A stretch of 64,000 nucleotides of DNA. It comes from Paenibacillus sp. FSL R5-0341 (GTDB taxonomy: Bacteria > Bacillota > Bacilli > Paenibacillales > Paenibacillaceae). The stretch lies in the NCBI RefSeq assembly GCF_037975235.1, contig NZ_CP150241.1:6324001-6388000 (forward strand), written 5' to 3'. How positions within the stretch are numbered: position 1 is the first letter of the stretch; every line of letters starts with the position of its first letter. The notes beneath the pieces are model-generated. The model did not search any database and was not told where the DNA came from. It saw only the letters and a list, made by a program, of their open reading frames with translations. The position numbers were made by a program, and so were the translations under genes. Positions 16,868-23,029 of this stretch are shown here, one piece after another.

Positions 16868-19477
16868 TCAATTCTCTGATACCGCCATGGCTTTCGTTCT
16901 TCCCAGGAAATTATCTGTGTTGACAAGTGGTAACCAGTAGAGTGGATTATTTTTGGAAATCCCCAATAATGCTAATATTATCCCTGAACTACCTGTATAC
17001 ACATCATCAGCTAATCTATAAGAAAATTGCCCTGGATATACGTAGTAACTATCTTTTTTGATTATGAAGAGATGAAGTAAATTTAATACATCGGTAAGAA
17101 TTTGTTCTCGAGCTTCGCTGTGTTCTATCATACAAGGCAATAAAAGAAAGCTGCCAGCACCATCAAACAAGCTACCGCTAATCGTGGAACGAGTCTTTGA
17201 TAATTTTAATATTGCCTTCATCTCTTCCCCATACAGGTTTAGTCCACTCACATGGTTGAAGAACCATATCGAAATAGCAATTCCAATTGAACCTCCAGAA
17301 AGATAGGGCAACAGGCGATTTCTTTGATCAAATGTTTGTAATGCGCCGGACATATCATCTACTTTAGTCTTCATTAGATCTTCTTTAATTAATGACTTAG
17401 CCTTTTCCAAATACTCTTTACTGTTGGTAGCTGAATACAGCGCAGAATAAAACAGTGCTACCCCAGATAAGCCATCAATTAAACCTATTTCTACTGTCAT
17501 CCAGTCATTAACTTTTAATGACGTTTTTTTCTCTTTATTAACATCAATTAACTTAGCAATTTCTTTTGCAAACTGTAAGTATTCTACATTTCCAGTTTCG
17601 AGATATACACTAATAACGAACAATCCAATGCCTGAAAGACCTGATCGTAAAGTAATGTTAGTCTCACTAATATTATCTTTTAATACCTTCAATTCATTTA
17701 AGACTACATCTGTATAGCCTTGATCATAGAGCATTGCCAATATTCCAGTTCTACCAGTAAGTAATCCATCACCTTCAACTTGTGATAAATTGTCTAACAA
17801 AACATTTCCAATCCAATCATTCACTTCTGAAGCACTGGAGTTTACTTTATGGAGTGTGAAAGCAGCACCACTTCCACCAGTTAAAAAGTTGAATTTACCT
17901 CCGTTCATCTCATACTGACGAATATCTCCATTAATAAATCGTTCATCTTTTGTAAAATTATCTATAATACCACTGGTTAAATGATTGATTATAGAGGACA
18001 CGTTAAATTCAATTGTCTCATCTCTTAGACCAAATTCTTGAGGAGTATAGTCTTGATAAAATTGAATTTTATCATCGCATTTTTTTTGTATATCTTTAAT
18101 GAAACGATAAAACGAACTGCCATAGTTTTTCTTTATCCATCGGAGATGATTACTTTGCAGATACATATCTAAATCTTCTGAAGTTAGGACTGGAAGTGCT
18201 AAATACCTGACCAACCTCTTTAATCCATACCAGTCTCTTGCCCCGTTGACTCTCATTTCCTGAGAAAAGAATCCCAATGTAGCCATATTGGGCTTGTTTT
18301 CGGAGTTTACAGCCATGGCAGTTTCAAAATCAATGATCCTGACGCTTAAGTCTTCCGTTACCATCACATTCGCTGGTTGTAAATCACCCATTGCTATTCC
18401 ACTATGATGCATTTCATCTATATGTGATAAAAGTTGTAGCAGTATCTTTTCCACCTTTTTGGCATGGTTGTGCATACCTTCACCATTCTCAAAAAACGGA
18501 AAATATCCTGCGAGCCATTGTCTTAAATCTTGCCCTTCAATGAATTCCTCTACCAGAAAATGATGTTCCCATTCTTGGAAATACTCAATTAAATTAACAA
18601 CACCGGGCACATGTTGAAGCGTTTTTAAAGCATCGTATTCGTTAGTTTGTCTTGCTAAAGCATCTTGATATATCCCATCTAAACCAGCATTGGGCCTAGC
18701 TTCCTTAATGATCACTTTCATATTATCGTGCTTTCGATGAGCTAAATATACTCCTCCAGCGTTACTATAACTAAGGGCAGTTTCAATCTTATACCGCTTT
18801 AAATTACTTTCCTTGTTTGTTCCTGAATCACTTGTAATGTTGATCGTATTAAGATATTCGTCAAAATCTTTTACAAAGTCAGGGATTTGGTAAAAGGGAG
18901 TCCTTTGATCTATGATTAAATTACCTTTCTCATCTCTGATACAATGTTCCCCATGTTCATTAAGAACTTTGCTAAATCCTCCATACCTATAGAACACATT
19001 ACTACTCTTCCATCTTTTATCACTAAGAATGTAAGGTCCCTTTTTAAACTCCTGAGTTGTTAAAGAAATTAAATCTAACAATTCAATAAACGCTTTATTA
19101 TTTACAGGATATATTGTTATGAATTTCCCGGAAGTAGCACGATTAGCATTTTTTGAATTCACCTTAACGAAACTCTGTCTATCCTTCAGATGCTTGAATT
19201 CAACATTCTTATCTAGGCATAATTGTGCAACCTTATCCAACACGTTCTGCGATTCTTCGAAGGTTGAAGTTATATGAATTTTCCAACCTTGATCGGGTAA
19301 AGATATATGTTTAACATGATAATGCTTCCAAACGGACTCACTTGTTGCTATCACAGCATATGTATCAGGAAGCTTATTCATCAGTTCATACTCATTAGAG
19401 TTCTCAGTTGATTCTTGTTTACCGTAATATTCAGACTTCGGTTTCAAATATTGATGATAAAGCATGTTACCTTCCAT
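16868..19477 (-). CDS. lanKC: Class III lanthipeptide synthetase LanKC
   Basis: An 869-residue three-domain enzyme that phosphorylates, dehydrates and cyclises the precursor peptide. Residues ~1-220 are the lyase region (FITIYPVNNKAFIELLDLI, then GPYILSDKRWKSSNVFYRYG). Residues ~235-500 are a Ser/Thr kinase-like domain: glycine loop YSNAGGVYLAHR, lysine in VIIKEARP, catalytic GDLQPANVMV and the DFE motif typical of class III kinases. Residues ~520-860 are a LanC-like cyclase with GLSGIGLF and GSGGAAF-type glycine motifs but no Cys-Cys-His zinc ligands. That separates it from class IV (LanL). GAGG lies 7 nt before ATG. Its promoter carries a 32-bp perfect palindrome at about -41. Confidence 0.93.
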   Translation of the reverse strand: MEGNMLYHQYLKPKSEYYGKQESTENSNEYELMNKLPDTYAVIATSESVWKHYHVKHISLPDQGWKIHITSTFEESQNVLDKVAQLCLDKNVEFKHLKDRQSFVKVNSKNANRATSGKFITIYPVNNKAFIELLDLISLTTQEFKKGPYILSDKRWKSSNVFYRYGGFSKVLNEHGEHCIRDEKGNLIIDQRTPFYQIPDFVKDFDEYLNTINITSDSGTNKESNLKRYKIETALSYSNAGGVYLAHRKHDNMKVIIKEARPNAGLDGIYQDALARQTNEYDALKTLQHVPGVVNLIEYFQEWEHHFLVEEFIEGQDLRQWLAGYFPFFENGEGMHNHAKKVEKILLQLLSHIDEMHHSGIAMGDLQPANVMVTEDLSVRIIDFETAMAVNSENKPNMATLGFFSQEMRVNGARDWYGLKRLVRYLALPVLTSEDLDMYLQSNHLRWIKKNYGSSFYRFIKDIQKKCDDKIQFYQDYTPQEFGLRDETIEFNVSSIINHLTSGIIDNFTKDERFINGDIRQYEMNGGKFNFLTGGSGAAFTLHKVNSSASEVNDWIGNVLLDNLSQVEGDGLLTGRTGILAMLYDQGYTDVVLNELKVLKDNISETNITLRSGLSGIGLFVISVYLETGNVEYLQFAKEIAKLIDVNKEKKTSLKVNDWMTVEIGLIDGLSGVALFYSALYSATNSKEYLEKAKSLIKEDLMKTKVDDMSGALQTFDQRNRLLPYLSGGSIGIAISIWFFNHVSGLNLYGEEMKAILKLSKTRSTISGSLFDGAGSFLLLPCMIEHSEAREQILTDVLNLLHLFIIKKDSYYVYPGQFSYRLADDVYTGSSGIILALLGISKNNPLYWLPLVNTDNFLGRTKAMAVSEN

Positions 19478-19530
19478 AAAAAAACCTCATTTTTTTTAAA
19501 AATTAAACTTCTAGACTTATTGATAATTTG

Positions 19531-19536
19531 ATTATA
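19531..19536 (-). promoter_or_regulatory. -10 box of the lanKC promoter
   Basis: TATAAT on the minus strand, about 55 nt upstream of the lanKC start. The -35 region is poor (ATAGAA at 17-bp spacing) and overlaps the palindrome at 19551-19582, as expected for an activator-dependent promoter. Confidence 0.55.
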
Positions 19537-19550
19537 GGTCAGGATTATTA

Positions 19551-19582
19551 CTTTTCTATATCCAGTACTGGATATAGAAAAG
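19551..19582. promoter_or_regulatory. 32-bp perfect palindrome, candidate LuxR-type operator
   Basis: Left arm CTTTTCTATATCCAGT and its exact reverse complement, with no spacer. The core is ATATCC-AGTACT-GGATAT. The centre is 30.5 bp from the first base of the -10 box, placing it near -41 relative to a predicted start, the classic class II activator position. The same core lies upstream of the exporter gene at 22780-22797. Confidence 0.72.
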
Positions 19583-19819
19583 ATGTTACATAAAATGATC
19601 TAATTTTATTATTTATTATTGTTTGTAACTAAACACCAGCTATTAAAATTTGTATTACAGCACAATGTCTGAATCAGCCTTTCTTTATAAACTATACTTA
19701 GGATTTCTCCCTTAAGGTTGTTCTTATATTTTCATTTTTTAGCAACTGCAGAAGTGGAGAGCACACAAGGCTTGAAAGCTGGGTAGAGTAAATATTCTAT
19801 AATAAGGGAAGTGTTCAAC

Positions 19820-20656
19820 ATGAACTTGTTTCGTGAAAGTGAGACCGTCTCTCAACCCTGGATATCTCTCCAAGAGTATTCCGAACAAGAACGGGAACAA
19901 TGGGATTGCGCTTTTCAAGCGTCAAGATGTAAACACTCAATCTCTAATGTCAGTACCAATACATTTAGGGTAGAACTAAACCGTAAACGAGTGAAACACG
20001 CCATTTTGCTACGTGCAACACAAATGGAAATAGACAGCATAAGTACATCCGTTATCCCGCCTCATTTATTTATATTGGCAGACGATGAAGGAATGTCTTT
20101 GCAATTATATGCTTCTTCCCAGCATTTAAATCAATTGAAAGAGCATTACATAATACCTGGTACGTATTTTAGTATGAAAAATTTAGGAATAAATGCTATT
20201 TCAATTGCAATGGAATCTGGAAAAACTGCAGTAGTCAAAGGGAACGAACATAGCCACAAATTATTTTCCTCTTGGTCCTCCATTTGTGCCCCCATCCGAG
20301 CCGAGGGAAAAATTCTTGGTTATTTGGGTATGTCCTTTGATTCAGCTGAAGATGTGATCTTTGCCGTACCGCTACTTGAAAAGATTATACGTAATATTGA
20401 GGAGTGCCGGGATTGGATGGACCCTAGTGCGCGAAAGAAAAGAATCAACCGGAAGTTGGAAGACTTTCGATTGACTAATCGTGAAATAGAGGTAGCTTAC
20501 TATTGGCTGGAAGGCCACAGCCGTTCAAAAATTGCGCAAATGCTTAATATCTCTGAGGAAACCGTTCGATTTCATGTGAAACATATTTATGAAAAGGTAG
20601 AGGTAAAGCATCAGGTCGACTTTGTTAAAAAAATAATTCTATCTAAAATTGATTAA
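19820..20656 (+). CDS. GAF-LuxR type transcriptional regulator (paralogue 2)
   Basis: 278 residues from ATG 19820; a GTG nine bases earlier is less well placed behind AAGGGAAG. A GAF domain occupies the middle (NLGINAISIAMESGKTAVVKGNEHSHK and CAPIRAEGKILGYLGMS). A canonical LuxR helix-turn-helix is at the C-terminus (LTNREIEVAYYWLEGHSRSK, then LNISEETVRFHVKHIYEKV). It aligns with the regulator at 15619-16428 throughout the GAF and DNA-binding parts. It is divergent from lanKC, with the 32-bp palindrome in the shared region, so it probably activates lanKC and perhaps itself. The GAF ligand is unknown. Confidence 0.85.
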   Translation: MNLFRESETVSQPWISLQEYSEQEREQWDCAFQASRCKHSISNVSTNTFRVELNRKRVKHAILLRATQMEIDSISTSVIPPHLFILADDEGMSLQLYASSQHLNQLKEHYIIPGTYFSMKNLGINAISIAMESGKTAVVKGNEHSHKLFSSWSSICAPIRAEGKILGYLGMSFDSAEDVIFAVPLLEKIIRNIEECRDWMDPSARKKRINRKLEDFRLTNREIEVAYYWLEGHSRSKIAQMLNISEETVRFHVKHIYEKVEVKHQVDFVKKIILSKID

Positions 20657-20731
20657 AGTGAATAATCCACCCAGGGCCAAAAAAGTCGTTCCAAAATGTT
20701 TTCCACCCTCAGGTAATTACGTGACACTAAA

Positions 20732-20751
20732 AACTACCCTAAAGGGTAGTT
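20732..20751. other. Perfect hairpin after luxR-type gene
   Basis: AACTACCC-TAAA-GGGTAGTT, an 8-bp perfect stem with a tetraloop. No U tract follows, so it is either a weak terminator or a regulatory site. Confidence 0.4.
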
Positions 20752-20796
20752 ATCAAAGAGCTCCAAATCAACTAAAATATTACTTAAAGTACAAAG

Positions 20797-20842
20797 CGAG
20801 CTGAACACCGTTTCTTGTGACAGAAACGACGTCTTCAGGCTC
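20797..20842. other. Long imperfect hairpin
   Basis: Outer GAGC-TGAA pairs with TTCA-GGCTC and inner CGTTTCT pairs with AGAAACG. It is followed by GATATTATTCT on +. It could be a terminator for the luxR-type gene or a leader structure of the next gene. Confidence 0.4.
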
Positions 20843-20918
20843 GATATTATTCTAGCCTCCCACGGTGGTGGATGTATAGCATAAATGCATTTTTAGTTGA
20901 AGGGAACTAGACTTACAT

Positions 20919-21395
20919 ATGAGAATAATCGAAATAGAAAAAGAGTTTAAAATTGAGAATGTACTGTCTCTGAGAAAGAAAATGACTCAAGCAGACATAC
21001 AACAGGAAATGATGAATATTGGTAAATTCCTTGAGCAAAATGACTTAAAAAAAAATGGCCCCCTTGTGACTGTTACCTTTGCAATTGAGCAATCAAACGA
21101 ACAGCCACTATTAGATACGGAGATTTTGGTTCCACTAGATCAGCCTACGAAATTATATGGAGAATATAATTTCAAAAATGTTTTTCATCTAATGAACGCA
21201 GTTTATGCTAGGCATGAGGGTAACCCAAATACCTTACAGGATACATACAACGAGTTAAATCAATATATTAACCAGAAGGGTCTGCAACCGATAACAGCAG
21301 CTTACAATGTGAATGTTGTTGACTTACAGCCGGGGCAATCCATGGATAATATGATTGTAGATGTTTATATAGGAGTTAACCCATCAATTTTATAG
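20919..21395 (+). CDS. DUF5085-like / GyrI-like domain protein
   Basis: A 158-residue soluble protein without signal or membrane segments. After a helical start (MRIIEIEKEFKIENVLSLRK), the middle GPLVTVTFAIEQSNEQPLLD, then LVPLDQPTK, and the later QYINQKGLQPITAAYNVNVV recall the two-repeat GyrI/SOUL-like effector-binding fold and the DUF5085 family, often found beside secreted toxin operons. The function is not known. It lies between the second LuxR-type gene and the bacteriocin peptides, about 100 nt before the latter, so it may be part of their operon. The ribosome binding site is GAAGGGA. Confidence 0.6.
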   Translation: MRIIEIEKEFKIENVLSLRKKMTQADIQQEMMNIGKFLEQNDLKKNGPLVTVTFAIEQSNEQPLLDTEILVPLDQPTKLYGEYNFKNVFHLMNAVYARHEGNPNTLQDTYNELNQYINQKGLQPITAAYNVNVVDLQPGQSMDNMIVDVYIGVNPSIL

Positions 21396-21495
21396 TTGAT
21401 GATTTTATCTGTATTACTTGATGCATAGTGCTAGCCTATGTATCATGCATACAGTTGAAATACATAAATGAATTATCACTAAAGGAGGATTACGA

Positions 21496-21759
21496 ATGAC
21501 AAATGCAATGAATATAAATAATCATTTTATTGAATTAACAAGTGAAGAAATGATGTTTGTAGAAGGCGGAAGTGTTGGGAAAGCCCTTGCGGGGGCAGCA
21601 GGAGCTATCTTGATTGGAGCTGCTCCAGTTGTCGGTATACTTGCAGGGATTGGTGGTAGCGTTGCTACGCCAGTTGCTGGAGTAGCAGCAGGTATTGGGG
21701 CAGCATCCGCCATGGTATCATCAGGTTCATATTTGCTAGATTATGCTACAAAAAAATAA
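21496..21759 (+). CDS. Double-glycine-leader bacteriocin-like peptide A
   Basis: An 87-residue precursor. The 25-residue leader ends FIELTSEEMMFVEGG, a double-glycine site for C39-peptidase ABC exporters. The predicted 62-residue mature peptide starts SVGKALAGAAGAILIG. It is very rich in Gly and Ala with several GxxxG/AxxxG helix-packing motifs (GAAPVVGILAGIGG) and has no cysteine, as in class IIb two-peptide bacteriocins. AAAGGAGG lies 7 nt before ATG. It is 23 nt upstream of peptide B and in the same island as the C39-ABC exporter. Pore formation is inferred from the family. Confidence 0.85.
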   Translation: MTNAMNINNHFIELTSEEMMFVEGGSVGKALAGAAGAILIGAAPVVGILAGIGGSVATPVAGVAAGIGAASAMVSSGSYLLDYATKK

Positions 21760-21782
21760 TTTAAATGAGAAGGGGTAACAAA

Positions 21783-22040
21783 ATGGAATTATCTATTTCC
21801 CACGGTTTTGTTGAATTAAATGAATCTGTATTGTCCGAAATAAATGCAGGTGGTGTTTGGGGTGTAATCGGTGGTGTAGCTGAGGTAGTTGCTGGAGTTG
21901 CTGGAGTAGTTGGGGGAGTAGCAGCTATGGCTGTTCCGGAACCTACAACAGCAACTAAATTCGCAGGAGCAGCAGCTATATCACTTGGTGTAGCGGCTGT
22001 CGGTTCAGGTATTGCTAGTATTGCATCAAACTGGAAATAA
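21783..22040 (+). CDS. Double-glycine-leader bacteriocin-like peptide B
   Basis: An 85-residue precursor from ATG 21783 behind GAGAAGGGG. The 24-residue leader ends FVELNESVLSEINAGG, parallel to peptide A (F-(I/V)-E-L...GG). The predicted 61-residue mature peptide begins VWGVIGGVAEVVAGVAG and ends GIASIASNWK, with many GxxxG repeats and no cysteine. It is probably the partner of peptide A in a two-component bacteriocin. A strong terminator follows at once, before the putative immunity gene. Confidence 0.85.
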   Translation: MELSISHGFVELNESVLSEINAGGVWGVIGGVAEVVAGVAGVVGGVAAMAVPEPTTATKFAGAAAISLGVAAVGSGIASIASNWK

Positions 22041-22058
22041 ATAATTTGATATGTTTTT

Positions 22059-22104
22059 ATGCAAGAAGGAATTTTAATAAAAATGCCTTCTTGCATGATT
22101 TTTT
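22059..22104 (+). terminator. Terminator between bacteriocin and immunity genes
   Basis: A perfect 11-bp stem, ATGCAAGAAGG / CCTTCTTGCAT, around a 16-nt loop, followed by GATTTTTT. The T run leads straight into the AGGAGG of the next gene, so read-through would set immunity gene expression. Confidence 0.8.
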
Positions 22105-22121
22105 AGGAGGTCATGAATATA

Positions 22122-22310
22122 ATGGGGAAAAAAATTAAATCTTTAAGAGTTTCTCTGCTATTATCTATTCTATGTACTATTACATCGGGAATTAACTATT
22201 TAACCACTAAATTGCCTATAGTTGGAATAATGTTTATTGTTATTACAATTGCTCTTATTATTCAAGTTGTTGCTTATACAACAGAAATGAAAAATATTAA
22301 AAAATCATAG
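22122..22310 (+). CDS. Small membrane protein, putative bacteriocin immunity protein
   Basis: 62 residues from ATG 22122 (11 nt after AGGAGG; an ATG at 22113 is only 2 nt away). A basic start MGKKIKSLR precedes two transmembrane helices, VSLLLSILCTITSGINYLTT (with a short tail) and IVGIMFIVITIALIIQVVAY, and then a charged tail TEMKNIKKS. Size, topology and position directly after the two bacteriocin genes fit an immunity protein. No sequence family is recognised. Confidence 0.65.
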   Translation: MGKKIKSLRVSLLLSILCTITSGINYLTTKLPIVGIMFIVITIALIIQVVAYTTEMKNIKKS

Positions 22311-22311
22311 A

Positions 22312-22457
22312 GTGAAACAACGATTAAACAAGGGCATGTCAGGAGTTGCGGCGTTGCCTATTTTTGCTGTCTCTCTCTATACAAGCATTACGGTTTGTAT
22401 AGAATATCAGAAACAACGGGGTTTGAAAATCAGGGACAATTACTCAAGTTTGATTAA
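22312..22457 (+). pseudogene. Remnant of a C39 peptidase domain (ABC exporter N-terminus)
   Basis: After a start like VKQRLN and a one-base shift, the frame reads RSCGVAYFCCLSLYKHYGLYRISETTGFENQGQLLKF and a stop. It aligns with the C39 pattern Q...CG.ACL..I..HYG...L..IRETAGTD..GT...L, including the catalytic Cys-Gly, as seen intact in the exporter about 700 bp downstream. Only some 45 residues survive. It is probably left from a duplicated or replaced exporter gene. Confidence 0.55.
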
Positions 22458-22779
22458 AGCTCCCGAATAGTAGCTTGTTTTACTACTAAATTAAGCATCT
22501 CTTTTTACTCCATTTATGCATGCCCGTGTGTTAGTCTATAATACGCCCCTAGAAGTTTTCGTTAAAATTCATAAGTTATTTTCGCTAACTTAAAAGAGAA
22601 TATAATGGGAGTGTTTTTCCCACCTATTAATACCGCAGCGATACATGTTGACGGTATATTTTGTATTCTATGGTCTCTAACAACCTGAAAAGTGATGTCA
22701 ATTTACACAAATACTCTGCGAATTGTTTATATTAAATGTATTGTACGTACATATGCTCAATTTAGATAATGAAGCTACA

Positions 22780-22797
22780 ATATCCTATACAGGATAT
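22780..22797. promoter_or_regulatory. Second ATATCC-N6-GGATAT operator, upstream of the exporter
   Basis: ATATCC-TATACA-GGATAT, extended to AATATCCT / AGGATATT. The centre is 30.5 bp from a TAAAAT -10-like box at 22819-22824, the same spacing as at lanKC (19551-19582). It lies about 230 bp upstream of the C39-ABC gene. A further half site (ATATCCAATACA) lies near 22840. The rest of 22458-23029 is AT-rich with no gene that I can support. Confidence 0.65.
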
Positions 22798-23029
22798 TTT
22801 ATTAATAGTAGAAATATATAAAATATAGAGGATAGGTGATATATCCAATACACAGATCAAGCTTGGCTGCTATTGGTAATTTGATATAAGCTACTTATTG
22901 AGGAGAATCTCTCCCCTATATTAATAGAAACATGAATAATAATGAATATGCACAATTAGCGTTTATATTACATATCCATTCTAGATACATTATTTTTATT
23001 TGATCAATTCACATTTCTATGGAGGTTAC

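Noticed and set aside
21761..22096. 111-codon minus-strand frame over bacteriocin peptide B
   Set aside because: Ala/Thr/Pro-rich mirror of the Gly/Ala-rich sense gene; the sense strand has the leader and ribosome binding site.
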